In this document: piece by piece, positions 23,029 through 35,927 of the stretch
Layout of the letters: each line of letters opens with the position of its first letter
How positions within the stretch are numbered: the first letter of the stretch is position 1
Notes under the pieces: model-generated
What the model saw: only the letters and a program-made list of their open reading frames with translations
Databases searched by the model: none
Told to the model about the DNA's origin: nothing
Assembly (NCBI GenBank): GCA_947579665.1
Contig: OX388341.1
Location: forward strand, 6,252,752 to 6,316,751
DNA length: 64,000 bases
Direction of reading: 5' to 3'
From: Sympetrum striolatum
Taxonomy: Eukaryota; Arthropoda; Insecta; Odonata; Libellulidae
Translations under genes and position numbers: made by a program

Positions 23029-24531
23029 TACGAGTAAAATGTTGCTTGCATACTGCAAGAAGATCAAAGCACTAATTTCATATCGGCATCATATAGGGAC
23101 GGTCCTCAAAAGAAAAAAAATGAATAAAAATATTCTTAAAATTCGCTGAAATTTCATCGTCTGACATCGAACCCGGGTCTTCCTGGGGAACCTACTATGC
23201 AGCACAGTAGAAAATCACCAGCTCTAACTATGTGTGAAAATTCGAGCAGAAATATTGGCTACAACTGCTCAAAAGACGTTCTAATTTTCACGAATGTAAA
23301 TGGCTCTCTGGATTCAAACCAAGGACGCTCATGGAAATCTAAAACATTATTTTGAAATATATCTATGATTTCTTTCTACATGCCGAATTTCAAGTTTCTA
23401 TATTGTTGAAGGGTTAAAATAATTATTGAAATTCGGATCAGTTACTGAATGAGGAGACGCCTGGTGTCGAACCCTGGACACCTTGATCGCTCTGAATAAA
23501 CAGTTTGATTTGTATGGACTTGGTCTTATTTTATGCAAAGTTTGAAGTCGATATCATACTTCAAGTAGCTTCAATTTAATTGTCTGGCATCGAACCTGGG
23601 TCTTTACTGTGAAGTCACTATGTAGCACAATAGAAAATTACCATTTCTAACTATGTGTGAAAATTCAAGCAGAAATATTGGCTACAACTACCTAAAAAGA
23701 CGTTCTAATTTTCACGAAAGTAAATGGCTATCTGGATTCGATCCAAGGACGATCTCGGAAATCTAAAACATGTTTCTGAAAGTTATTTACGATCTCTATG
23801 TATTAGCCGAATTTCAAGTTTCTATATTATTGGCAAAGGTTTCAAAATAATTCCTAAAAATCGGATCAAGTTCTGATTGTAGAGACACCTGGTGTCGAAC
23901 CCAGGAAATATTGTAAGCTGTGAATGGACAGTATGATTTGTAAAGACTTGCTCTTCTATCATGCAAAGTTTGAAATCGATAGCGCGCCGGGAAGTACCTA
24001 AATTTTGTTTCCGTTATCTCCGTAAGAAATGCATTGAGGAATTTAAATGACCCCCTGGGATCGAACCAAGGACCATCAGCGAACATGTAAAATTTGATTA
24101 TGAAATATATTTATGAAATCTACCCCCCATGCCGAATTTCAAGTTTCCATGTTATCGGGAAGAAGTCCAAAAATAATCTTAAAAATCGCCACAATGCATT
24201 TTAAAAGGCCGATTTTTGCCCCGACCTAGTATCGAACCATGGACAATATTCGAAGTTGACTTTTTGATTATCGTTGGATATGCGCGACTTCTAGCGATCC
24301 CTCGAATTTCAACTCTCTACTTTCTCAGGAAGTGCCTCAAAAAATTTTCGAAAATCCCCGCCATGTATTCTTATGGAGAAAATCGCAACTTTGGGGCCTT
24401 CTGGAATCGAACCTATGACACCGAGGTTGAAAGTCGGATTTTTTCTGGAGGTTACACGTTATGGCCATTACGTCGTAAAAATTTCAAGTCGGTGGCACTT
24501 GTGGAACATGGTTAGACTTTTGATCCCTAAT
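23029..24531 (+). repeat. Array unit 1, expanded to nine monomers
   Basis: 1503 bp. TCGAACC-type sites near 23168, 23310, 23468, 23588, 23736, 23893, 24058, 24232 and 24405. The first three monomer types (6, 5, 4) are repeated before 3, 2, 1, so an internal 430-bp duplication explains the extra length. It ends with the variant GAACATGGTTAGACTTTTGA. Confidence 0.9.
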
Positions 24532-24549
24532 GAATGAATGAATGAATGT
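24530..24549. repeat. (GAAT)n microsatellite at a unit junction
   Basis: About five GAAT copies between units 1 and 2. It looks like an expansion of the GAATGAAT at the start of the usual spacer. Confidence 0.8.
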
Positions 24550-24647
24550 ATATCTATACGAGTAAAATGTTGCTTGCATACTGCAAGCAGATCGACAACA
24601 CTATTTTCATGTCGGTATCATATCGGGATGGTCCTCAAAGGAAAAAA

Positions 24648-25672
24648 TCTGATGTGGCCAGCACATGACTTTCTCCATATATAAGATGTAAATATTTATC
24701 TACGACAGTATTTTCGAACTCTATATTCAACCTAAACTTGGAAGATAAATGATTAATTTATATCATATTATATTTTACTTCACAAACATTATAAATAATG
24801 TTTTTTCGGGATATGTTCGATGAAAAACGATGAATAGGCCTTTCACCCCAGCTCCCAGTGCGCTCACCACGTACATAATCTGCAACTTCCGGTTTATCAG
24901 TATTTCATAAATAACTCCTACACAATCAGTGGTACAGAAATATGTTTCATACAAAAGTCATAGTAATTTACATTTTATAAATCTTTTATAGAAAATAGTA
25001 TATTCCTAAATATCATAATTATGGAGATATTTTGAAAACCGGAAATGAGCTTTGAAGAATGAAGCTCGACTTCCGGTAAACCGATTTACTTCAAAATCTA
25101 ATCAACTCTAACGACATCAACCATAATACTATATATGAAATTTGGTGGTGATCCAACCAACATATTTTATGTAAGAGCGCCCACAAAGTACATAATCAGC
25201 TACTTCCGGTTGATCAGTATTTCACGAATAACTCCTAATCAACCGGCGATACAAAAATATCTTATACACAAAAAATATAGTAAAAGACATTATCTAAAAC
25301 TTTTATAATATGTACAATATACCTATATATCATATTTATGGAGATATTTTAAAAACCGGAAATGAGCTTTGATGAATGAAACTCGACTTCCGGTTTACCG
25401 ATTTACTTGAAAAACTAATCAACTCTGACAGCACACACCACAGTACTATATATGAATTTTGGTATTGATACGACTAATAGTTTTCACGTTAGAGCGCCCA
25501 CTGTCACACACACACATACACACACACACACACACACATACACACAGACATCATTCCGAAAATGGTCAAAACGTGTTCTAGGGACCCCAAAACATGTATT
25601 TCCGTTAAAATCTCGAAGTCGATTTTTTTCATGAAAACAATACTTTCTCTATACTTCGTATATGGAGAAAGT
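24648..25672 (+). mobile_element. Nested non-autonomous element inside array unit 2
   Basis: Same family as 19756-20441. It starts CTGATGTGGCCAGCACATGA and ends ATATGGAGAAAGT, flanked by A-runs. It is longer because an internal block of about 300 bp is duplicated: CTCGACTTCCGGT occurs near 25067 and 25382, and CTACTTCCGGTTGATCAG with GTACATAATC near 25190 echoes 24870. It contains a (CA)n tract at 25504-25548. The last 31 bases fold into a hairpin (ACTTTCTC/GAGAAAGT). No ORF of note. Confidence 0.85.
25504..25548. repeat. (CA)n microsatellite
   Basis: CACACA tract with a few interruptions, within the nested element. Confidence 0.95.
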
Positions 25673-26692
25673 AAAAAAAAGGATTGAAAATATTCTTAAA
25701 ATTCGCTGCAATTTCATCGTCTGGCATCAAACCCGGGTCTTACAGGTGATATTACTATGCAGCACAACAGAAGATCTCCATCTCTAACTATGTGTGAAAA
25801 TTCAAGCAGAAATGTTGGCTACAACTGCCTCAAAAGACGTTCTACTTTTCAGGAATAATAATGGCTCTCTGGATTCGAACCAAGGCCGATCTTGAAAATC
25901 TAAAACATTATTTTGAAATGCATCTATGATTTCTATCTACATGCCGAATTTCAAGTTTCTATATTAATGGGAAAGGGTTCAAAATAATTATTGAAAATAC
26001 GATCAGTTACTGATTGTAGAGACGCCTGGTTTCGAACCCAGGACACATTGGTATCTGTGAATGCGCAGATTGATTTGTAAGAACTTGATCCTATTTTATG
26101 CAAAGTTTAAAGTCGATATCATGCCGGGAAGTACCAAAACTTTGCTTCCATTATCTCCATAAGAAATGCATTGAGGAATGTAAATGTCCCTCTGGGATCG
26201 AACCAAGGACCATCAGCGAACATGTAAAATTCGATTATGATATATATTTATGGTATCTAACCTCATACCGAATTTCAAGTTTCTATGCCATCGGAAAAGT
26301 GTCCAAAAAAAATCTTAAAAATCGCCACAATGCATTTTAAACGGCCGATTTTTTTCCCCAACCTAGATTCGAACCATGGACAATATTCGAAGATGTCTTT
26401 CTGATTTTCGTTGGATATGCATAGCCTCTAGCGATCCCTCGAGTTTCAACTCTCTCCTTTTCCGGGAAGTACCTCAAAAAAAGTTTCAAAAATTCCCGCC
26501 ATGTATTCTTATGGAGAAAATCGCGAATTTGGGGCCTTCTGGAATCGAACCCATGACACCGAGGTTCAAAGTCGGATTTTTTCTGGAGGTTACACGTTAT
26601 GGCCAATACGTCGTAAATATTTCAAGTCAGTCGCACTTGTGGAACATGGTTAGACTCTTGATCCCCTATGAATGAGTGTATATATATATAGG

Positions 26693-27770
26693 TACGAGTA
26701 AAATGTTGCTTGCATACTGCAAGAAGATTGTCAACACTATTTTCATGTCGGCATCATATCGGGACGGCCATCAAAAAAAAAAAATGGATTGAAATTTTTC
26801 TTAACATTCGCTGAAATTCCATCGTCTGGCATCGAACACGGGTATTTACTGTGAACTTACTATGCAGCACAATAGAACATCACCATCTCTAACTATGTGT
26901 GAAAATGCAAGCAGAAATATGGGCTACATCTGCCTTAAGAGACTTTCTAATTTTCACGAATTTAAATGGCTCTCTGGATTCGAACCAAGGACGATTTTGG
27001 AAATCTAAAAAATGTTTCTGAAAGTTATTTATGATCTCTATCTATATGCCGAATTTGAAGTTTCTATATTATTGGCAAAGGTTTCAAAATAATTCCTAAA
27101 AATCGGATCTACTTCTGATTGCAGAGACACCTGGTGTCGAACCCAGGACACATTGATAGCAGTGAATGCACTGTTTGATTTGTATGTACTTGATCTTTCT
27201 ATATGCAAAGTTTGAAGTCAATATCGTGCCGGGAAGTACCTAAAATTTGATTCCGTTATTTCCGTAAGAAATGCATTGAGGAATTTAAATGGTCCTCTGG
27301 GATCGAACCAAGGACCATCAGCGAATACGTACAATTTTATATGATATATTTTTATGGTATCTAACCTCATACCAAATTTCAAGTTTCTATGCCATCGGAA
27401 AAGGGTCCAAAAAAAATCTTAAAAATCGCCACAATGCATTTTAAACGGCCGATATTTGCCCCAACCTAGCATCGAACCAAGGATAATATTCGTAGATGTC
27501 TTTATGGTTTCCTTTAGATATGCACGGCATCTAGCGATCCCTTTAATTTTAAATCTCTCCTTTACCGGGAAGTGCCTCAAAAAAAATTTCGAAAATCCCC
27601 GCCATGTATTCTTATGGACAAAATCGCGACTTTGGGGCCTTCTGGAATCGAACCCATGACTCCGAGGTTCAAAGTCGGATTTTTTCTGGAGGTTACACGT
27701 TATGGCCAATACGTCTTAAAAATTTCAAGTCGTTGGCACTTGTGGAACATGCTTAGACTTTTGATCCCCA
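26693..27770 (+). repeat. Array unit 3
   Basis: 1078 bp, six monomers (sites near 26829, 26976, 27136, 27300, 27471, 27646). Ends with the GAACATGCTTAGACTTTTGA variant. Confidence 0.9.
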
Positions 27771-27820
27771 GTGTATATATCTATTATATATAGACGCTTC
27801 TCCGGATATACTTATATATA

Positions 27821-28900
27821 TACGAGTAAAATGTTGCTTGCATACTGCAAGCAGATCGACAACACTAATTTCATATCGGCATTATATCGGGACGGTCCTC
27901 AAAAGAAAAAAAAAAAGATTTAATTTTTTCTGAAAATTCGCTGAAATTTATCGTCTGGCATCAAACCCGGGTCTTACTGGTAAACCTACTATGAAACAAA
28001 ATAGAAGATCACCATCTCTAACTATGTGTGAAAATTCAAGCTGAAATATTGGTTACAACTGCCTCAAAAGACGTTCTAATTTTTACGAATGTGAATGGCT
28101 CTCGGGACTCGAACCAAGGACGATCTTGGAAATCAAAAAAATGTGTTTGAAAGATATTTATGATCTGTATCTATATGCAGAATTTCAAGTTTCTATAATA
28201 TTGGCAAAGGTTTCAAAATAATTCCTAAAAATCGGATCAACTTCTGATTGCAGAGACACCTGGTGTCGAATCCAGGAAATATTGTAAGCTGTGAATGCAA
28301 AGTTAAATTTGTAAAGACTTGCTCTTCTATCATGCAAAGTTTGAAGTCAATAGCATGTCGGGAAGTACCTAAATTTTGTTTCCGTTATCTCCGTAAGAAA
28401 TGCATTGAGAAGTGCAAATGGCCCTCTGGGATCGAACCAAGGACCATCAGCGAACATGTAAAATTTGATTATGAAGTATATTCATGATATCTATCCACGT
28501 GCCGAGTTTCGAATATCCATGTTATCGGGAAAGGATCCAAAAAAAATCTTCAAAATCGCAGTAATGCATTTTAAACGGCCGATTTTTGCCCCGACCTAGC
28601 ATCGAACCATGGACTATATTCTAAGATGTTTTTCTGATTTTCGTTGGATACGCACGGCTTCTAGCGATCCCTCGAGTTTCAACTCTTTCTCTCTCCGGGA
28701 AGTACCTCAAAAAATTTTTCGAAAATCCCCGCCATGTATTCTTATGGAGAAAATCGCGACTTTGGGGCCCTCTGGAATCGATCCCATGACCCTGAGGATC
28801 AAAATCGCAATTTTTCTGGCGGTTACACGTTATGGCCAATACTTCGTAAAAATTTCAAGTCAATCACGCTTGTGGTTTAGGCTGTGAATTAGTATCCTAT
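27821..28900 (+). repeat. Array unit 4
   Basis: 1080 bp, six monomers (sites near 27960, 28107, 28265, 28429, 28601, 28777). Ends with the GTTTAGGCTGTGAATTAGTA type end. It is the last plus unit before a block of five minus units. Confidence 0.9.
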
Positions 28901-29060
28901 CTATCTATCTATCTATATATCTATCTATATAGGTATATCCATGAATGAATCCGGAGAAGCATCTATATATGGCTATATATATGAATGAATCCGGAGAAGC
29001 ATCTATCTATTATATATAGATGCTTCTCCGGATTCATTCATATATATAGCTATATAGATA
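28901..29060. repeat. Palindromic junction between plus and minus units
   Basis: A (CTAT)n tract, two direct copies of GAATGAATCCGGAGAAGC (28944-28961 region and 28982-29000) and then the inverted copy GCTTCTCCGGATTCATTC at 29022-29039, separated from the second by CTATTATATATAG. This gives a near-perfect hairpin of about 30-bp stem at the point where unit orientation switches. Confidence 0.9.
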
Positions 29061-30139
29061 GGATACAAATTCACAGGCTAAACCACAAGCGTCATTGACT
29101 TGAAATTTTTATGACATATTGGCCATAACGTGAAACCCCCAGGAAAAAAGCGACTTTGATCCTCAGTGTCATAGGATCGATTCCAGAGGGCCCCAAAGTC
29201 CCGATTTTTCCCGTTTAAATGCATTGCCGTGATTTTCGGGAATTAAAAAAAATACTTTCCGGATAGATAGAGAAATAAAACTCAAGGAGCCTATATATAT
29301 GGTAATGATCTATCGAAATCATAAATGAGTTTTACGGAAAATATCCTAAGTTCGATGCTAGGTTGAGGCAAAAATCGGCCTTTTAAAAAGCATTGTGGCG
29401 ATTTTTATGATATTTTTTGGACCCTTTCCCGATGGCATGGATACTTGAAATTCTGCATGAGGTTGGAGATCATAAATTTATTTCATAATCAAATTTTTTG
29501 TATTCGCTGATGGTCCTTGGTTCGATCCCAGAGGGCCATTTACATTCCTCAATGCATTTCTTATGGAGATAACGGAGACTAATTTTAGGTACTTCCCGGC
29601 ATGATATCGATTTCAAACTTTGCACAAAATAAGATCAAGTCCTTTAAAATCATACTGTGCATTCACAGCGTAAATATATTTCCTGGGTTCGACACCAGGC
29701 GTCTCTTATATCAGTAGTTGATCCGATTTTTAATAATTATTTTGAGCCCTATCCCAATAATATAGAAACTTGAAATTCGGCAAATAGATAGAGATCATAA
29801 ATAATTTTCATGAACATGTTTTAGATTTCCAAGATCGTCCTAGGTTCGAATCCAGAGAGCCATTTACATTCCTGAAATGTAGAACGTCGTTTGAGGCAGT
29901 TGTAGCCAATATTTGTGCTTGAATTTTCACACATTTTAAGAGATGGTGATTTTCTGTTGTGCTGCATAGTAAGCTTACCAGGAAGACCCGGGTTCGATGC
30001 CAGACGATTAAATTGCAGCGAATTTTAAGAATATTTTCAATACCTTTTTTTTTTCTTTTGAGGGCCGTCCCGATATGATGCCGACATGAAATTATTGTTG
30101 TCGATCTGCTTGCAGTATGCAAGCTACATTATACTCGTA
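29061..30139 (-). repeat. Array unit 5 (minus)
   Basis: 1079 bp, six monomers with sites near 29170, 29350, 29522, 29690, 29844 and 29992. Intervals shrink steadily from 180 to 148 bp. Ends in the GCAGTATGCAAGC hairpin and ACTCGTA. Confidence 0.9.
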
Positions 30140-30189
30140 TATAATAGATTCCTTCTCCGGATTCATTCATATATATATATACCCAGATA

Positions 30190-30959
30190 GGATACTAATT
30201 CACAGCCTAAACCACAAGCGTCATTGACTTGAAATTTTTACCACGTATTGGCCATAAGGTGTAACCGCCAGAAAAATTGCGATTTTGAACCTCAGTGTCA
30301 TGGGTTCGATTCCAGAGGGCCCAAAATTCCCGTTTTTTTCTATTTAAATGCATTGCTTTGATTTTCCGGAATTAAAAAAAAATACTTATCAAAAAGCTAG
30401 AGAATCAAAACTCTAGGAGCCTATATATATGGTTAGAATGAATCGAAAACATAAATGACTATCACAGAAAATATCCTGGGTTCGATGCTAGGACGATGCA
30501 AAAATCGGCCGTTTAAAATACATTGAGGTAGATTTTCATTATTTTTTCATGCACTTATTGAAATGATAGGAAGTTCGTGCTCGGCTAAAAGATGTATATT
30601 AAGAATTAGTTTAAGAAAAAAATTTAGATAAGACCGTACTGCTCCTGGGTTCGATGCCGGGGCACATTAAAATTTCTCTCATAAGGAATATATGGGAAAA
30701 GTAGGACGTCATTTGAGTCAGTTGAAGCCAATATTTCTGCCTGAATTTGTACACATAGTTAGAGGTGGTGATCTTCTGTTGTGCTGCATAGGAAGAATCA
30801 CCAGAAAGACCCGGGTTTGATGCCAGACGATTAAATTGCCGCGAAATTTAAGAATATTTTCAATCTTTTTTTTTCTTTTGAGGACCGTCCCGAAATGAAG
30901 CCCATATGAAATTAGTGTTGTTGATCTGCTTGCAGTATGCAAGCTACATTTTACTCGTA
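30190..30959 (-). repeat. Array unit 6 (minus), four monomers, type II
   Basis: 770 bp. Sites near 30309, 30480, 30650 and 30815 only. It contains the CTCCTGGGTTCGATGCC and TCTCATAAGGAATATATG blocks of the type-II subfamily. Two monomers shorter than other type-II units. Confidence 0.88.
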
Positions 30960-30993
30960 TAGATAGGTATATAGATAGGTATATAGATAGATA

Positions 30994-32069
30994 GGATACA
31001 AATTCACAGCCTAAACCACAAGCGTGATTGAGTTCAAATTTTTACTGCGTATTGGCCATAACAATTAACCGCCAGAAAAATTGTGATTTTGATCCTCAGT
31101 GTCATGGGTTCGATTCCAGGGGGCTCCAAAGTCCCGATTTTTCCCGTTTAAATGCATTGCTTTGATTTTCAGGAATTTTTAAAAAATACTTCCCGTATAG
31201 TAAGAAAATCGAAACTCAAGGAGCCTTTATATATGGTCATGATCTATCGAAAACATACATGAGTTTTACGGAAAATATCCTGGGTTCGATGCTCGGTCGG
31301 GGCAAAAATCGGCCGTTTAAAATGCGTTGTGGCGATTTTGAAGATTTTTTTTGGATCCTTTCCCGATATCATGGAAACATGAAACTCGGCACGTGGATGG
31401 ATATCATAAATATATTTTATAATCAAATTTTACATGTTCGCTGATGGTCCTTGGTTCGATCCCAGAGGGCCATTTGCACTTCTCAATGCATTTCTTACGG
31501 AGAAAACGGAAACAAAATTTAGGTACTTCCCGACATGCTATCGACTTCAAACTTTGCATGATACAAGAGCAAGCCTTTACAAATCAAACTGTGCATTCAC
31601 AGATTATATTATGTCCTGGGTTCGACACCAGGTGTCTCTGCAATCAGAAGTTGATCCGATTTTTAGGAAATAATTTAAAACCTTTCACAATCATATAGAA
31701 ACTTGAAATTCGGCAAATAGATAGAGATCATAAATAACTTTCAGAACCATCTTTTTGATTTCAAAGATCGTCCTTGGTTCGAATCCAGAGAGCCATTTAA
31801 ATTCGTGAAAATTAGGACGTCATTTGAGGCAGTTGTAGCCGATATTTCTGCTTGAATTTTCACACATAGTTAGAGATGGTGACGTTCTATTGTGCTGCGT
31901 AGTAAGTTCACAGTAAAGACCCGGGTTCGACGCCAGACGATGGAATTTCAGCATATTTTAAGAAAAATTTCAATCCATTTTTTTCTTATGATGGCCGTCC
32001 CGATATGATGCCGACATGAAAATAGTGATGCCGATCTGCTTGCAGTATGCAAGCAACATTTTACTCGTA
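30994..32069 (-). repeat. Array unit 7 (minus)
   Basis: 1076 bp, six monomers of type I. The preceding junction is a (TAGATAGG)n-like microsatellite. Confidence 0.9.
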
Positions 32070-32141
32070 TAATAGATAATAGATATAGATGCTTCTCCGG
32101 ATTCATTCATATATATACCCAGATACCCAGATACCCAGATA

Positions 32142-33217
32142 GGATACAAATTCACAGGCTAAACCAAAAGCGTCATTGACTTGAAATTTTTACGACATAT
32201 TGGCCATAACGTGCAACCTCCAGGAAAAAGCCGACTTTGAACCTCGGTGTCATGGGTTTGATTCCAGAAGGCCCCAAAGTCGCGATTTTCCCCATAAGAA
32301 TACATGGCGGGGATTTTCGAAAATTTTTTTGGGGCACTTCCCGGAAAAGGAGAGAATTGAAATTCGAGGGATCGCTAGAAGCCGGGCATATCCAACGTTA
32401 ATTATAAAGACATCGTTGAATATGGTCCATGGTTCGATGCTAGGACGGGGCAAATATCGGCCGTTTAAAATGCATTGTGACGATTTTTAAGATTTTTTTT
32501 GGACTTCTTCCCGATAACATGGAAACTGGAAATTCGGCATGGGGTAGGATATTATAAATATATTTCATAATCAAATTTTACATATTCGCTGATGGTCCTT
32601 GGTTCGATCCCAGAGGGCCATTTAAATTCCTCAATGCATTTCTTACGGAGATAACGGAAACAAATGTTAGGTACTTCTCGGCATGCTATCGACTTGAAAC
32701 TTTGCATGATACAAGAGAAGGTCTTCACAAATCAAACTGTGCATTTACAGCTTACAAAATGTCCTGGGTTCGACACCAGGTGTCTCTGAAATCAGAAGTT
32801 GATCCGATTTTTTGGAATTATTTTGAAACCTTTCCCAATAATGTAGAAACTTGAAATTCGGCATATAGATAGAAATCATAAATAATTCTCAGAAACACCT
32901 TTTAGATTTCCAAGATCGTCCTTGGTTCGAGTCCCGAGAGCCATTTACATTCGTGAAAATTAGAACGTCTTTTGAGGCAGTTGTAGCCAATATTTCTGCT
33001 TGAATTTTCACACTTAGTTTGAGATGGTGATCTTCTGTTGTGCTGCATAGTACGTTCACAGAAAAGACCCGGGTTCGATGCCAGACGATGAAAAATCAGC
33101 GAATTTTAAGAAAAATTTCAATGCTTTTTTTTTCTATTGAGGACCGTCCCGATATGATGCCGATATGAAATAGTATTGCCGATCTGCTTGCAGTATGCAA
33201 GCTACATTTTACTCGTA
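32142..33217 (-). repeat. Array unit 8 (minus)
   Basis: 1076 bp, six monomers of type I. The preceding junction carries the inverted spacer and a (ATACCCAG)n tract, which recurs at 33227, 34726 and 55388. Confidence 0.9.
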
Positions 33218-33252
33218 TATAATAGATACCCAGATACCCAGATACTCAGATA

Positions 33253-34328
33253 GGATAAAAATTCACAGGCTAAACCAAAAGCGTCATTGACTTGAAATTT
33301 TTACGACGTTATGGCCATGACGTTTAACCTCCAGGAAAAAGCCGACTTTGAACCTCGGTGTCATGGGTTCGATTCCAGTAGGCCCCAAAGTCGCGATTTT
33401 CCCTATAAGATTACATGGCAGGGATTTTCGAAAATTTTTTTGAGGCACTTCCCGGAAAAGGAGAGAGTTGAAATTCGAGGGATCGCTAGAAGCCGTGCAT
33501 ATCCAACGAAAATAAAAAAGACATCGCCGAATATGGTCCATCGTTCGATGCTACGTTGGGGCAAAATCGGCCGTTTAAAATGCATTGTGGCGATTTTGAA
33601 GATTTTTTTTTGATTCTTTCCCGATAACATGGATACGTGAAACTCGGCACGTAGATAGATATCATAAATATATTTCATAATCGAATTTTACATGTTCGCT
33701 GATGGTCCTTGGTTCGATCCCAGGGGGCCATTTGCACTTCTCAATGCATTTCTTACGGAGATAACGGAAACAAAATTAAGGTACTTTTCGGCATGCTATC
33801 GACTTCAAACTTTGCGTGATAGAAGAACAGGTCTTTACAAATCAAACTGTGCAATCACAGCTAACAAAATTTCCTGGGTTCGACACCAGGTGTCTCTGCA
33901 ATTTGATGTTGATCCGATTTTTAGGAATTATTTTGAAACCTTTCCCAATAATAAAGATATTTGAAATTCCGCATGTAGATAGAAATCATAAATAACTTTC
34001 AGAAACCTTTTTTAGTTTTCCAAGATCGTCCTTGGTTCGAATCCAGATAGCCATTTACTTTCGTGAAAATTAGAACGTCTTTTCAGGCAATTGTAGCCCT
34101 TATTTCTGCTTGAATTTTCACACGTAGTTACAGATGGTGTTCTTCTACTCTGCTGCATAGTTAGTTCACCAGTAAGACCCGGGTTCGATGCCAGACGATG
34201 AAATTTCAGCGAATTTTAAGAAAAATTTAAATCCTTTTTTTTTCTTTTTAGGACAGTCCCGATATGATGCCGATATGAAATTAGTACTGACGATCTGCTT
34301 GCAGTATGCAAGCTACATTTTACTCGTG
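33253..34328 (-). repeat. Array unit 9 (minus)
   Basis: 1076 bp, six monomers of type I; the start is GGATAAAA instead of GGATAC. It is followed head-to-head by unit 10: the two TACGAG ends are separated only by CTTATATATATA, making an inverted pair of terminal hairpins. Confidence 0.9.
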
Positions 34329-34340
34329 CTTATATATATA

Positions 34341-34725
34341 CACGAGTAAAATGTAGCTTGCATACTGCAAGCAGATCGGCAATACTAATTTCATATCGGC
34401 ATCACATCGGGACGGTCCTCATAAGAAAAAAAAGGATTTAATTTTTTCTTAAAATTCGCTGAAATTTCATCGTCTGGCATCGAACCCGGGTCTAACTGGA
34501 AAACCTACTATGAAACACAATAGAAGATAACCATCTCTAACTATGTGTGAAAATTCAAGCAGAAATATTGGCTACAACTGCCTCAAAAGACGCTCTAATG
34601 TTCACGAATGTAAATGGCTCTCGGGACTCGAACCAAGGACGATCTTGGAAATTTAAAAAATGTTAAAAAATGGTAAAAATTTCGAGTCAATAACGCCAGT
34701 AGTTTAGCCTGTGAATTAGTATCCT
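34341..34725 (+). repeat. Array unit 10, internally deleted
   Basis: 385 bp with only two sites (near 34478 and 34627). After TTAAAAAATG it jumps directly to the unit end (GGTAAAAATTTCGAGTCAAT), so about 690 bp covering four monomers are missing. Short AAAAATG repeats at the joint suggest slippage or microhomology-mediated loss. Confidence 0.9.
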
Positions 34726-34804
34726 ATCTGGGTATCTGGGTATCTGGGTATATCATGAGTGAATCCGGAGAAGCATCTATATATAATAGATATTCATATA
34801 TATA

Positions 34805-35884
34805 TACGAGTAAAATGTAGCTTGCATACTGCAAGCAGATCGAAAACACTAATTTCATGTCGGTATCATATCGGGAAAGCCGTCAAAAGAGAAAAAAAAG
34901 GATTGAAAATATTCTTAGAATTCGCTGCAATTTAATCGTCTGGCATCGAACCTGGGTCTTAATGGTGATCTCACTATGCAGCAAAACAGAAAATCACCAT
35001 CTCTTACTATGTGTGAAAATTCAAGCAGAAATATTGGCTCCAACTGCCTCAAACGACGTCCTACTTTTCAATAATGTAAATGGCTCTCTGGATTCGAACC
35101 AAGGACGATCTAGGAAATTTAAAACACGTTTTTGAAATGTATCTATGTTCTCTAACTATATGCTTAATTTCATGTTTTAATATTATTGTAAAGGGGTTTA
35201 AATTAATTCTTAAAAATCGGATAATTTACTGATTGTAAAGACGCCTGGTGTCGAACCCAGGAAATATTGGTAGCTGTGAATGCACAGTATGACTTATTAG
35301 GACATCATCTTATTTCATACAAATTTTGATGTCGATAACATGCCGGGAAGTACCTATAACTTTTTACTGTTATCTCCATAAGAAATGCATGGAGGAATGT
35401 AAATGACCCTCTGGGATCGAACCAAGGTCCATCAGCAAATATGTAAAATTTGATTATCAAATATATGTATAATCTCAAACCTCATGCCGAATTTCAAGTT
35501 TCCTTGCCATCGGGAAAGGGTCCAAAAAAAATCTTAAAAATCGCCACAATGCATTTTAAACGGCCGATTTTTGCCTCGACCTAGCATCGAACTCAGGATA
35601 TTTTCGGTGAAACTCATTTATGTTTTCGATAGATCATGACCATATATATAGGCTCCATGAGTTTTGATTCTCTACCTATCCGGGAAGTATTTTTTTAAAA
35701 TTCCCGAAAATCACGGCTATGCATTTAAACGGGAAAAATCGGGACTTTGGGGCCCTCTGGAATCGAACCAATGACACTGAGGTTCAAAATCGCAATTTTT
35801 CTGGAGGTTACACGTTATGGCCAATATGTCGTAAAAATTTCAGGTCAATGACGATTGTGGTTTAGCCTGTGAATTTGTATCCTC
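34805..35884 (+). repeat. Array unit 11
   Basis: 1080 bp, six monomers (sites near 34945, 35093, 35251, 35416, 35586, 35761). Confidence 0.9.
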
Positions 35885-35927
35885 GCTATCTATTATATAT
35901 AGATGCTTCTCCGGATTCATTCATATA

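Larger units (their letters stand above)
24557..26670 (+). repeat. Array unit 2, carrying a 1-kb insertion
   Basis: 2114 bp including the insertion 24648-25672; without it about 1090 bp and six monomers (sites near 25727, 25875, 26031, 26197, 26368, 26541). The insertion lies in the poly(A) run after GTCCTCAAAGG in the first monomer. Confidence 0.9.

Noticed and set aside
29680..29710. Functional tRNA genes at GGTTCGANNCC sites.
   Set aside because: Only the T-arm-like motif is present. The T-stem has a consistent G-A mismatch in most forms, and no convincing acceptor stem, anticodon arm or consistent A box is seen. TAGTTAGAGATGG in one monomer type is only suggestive.
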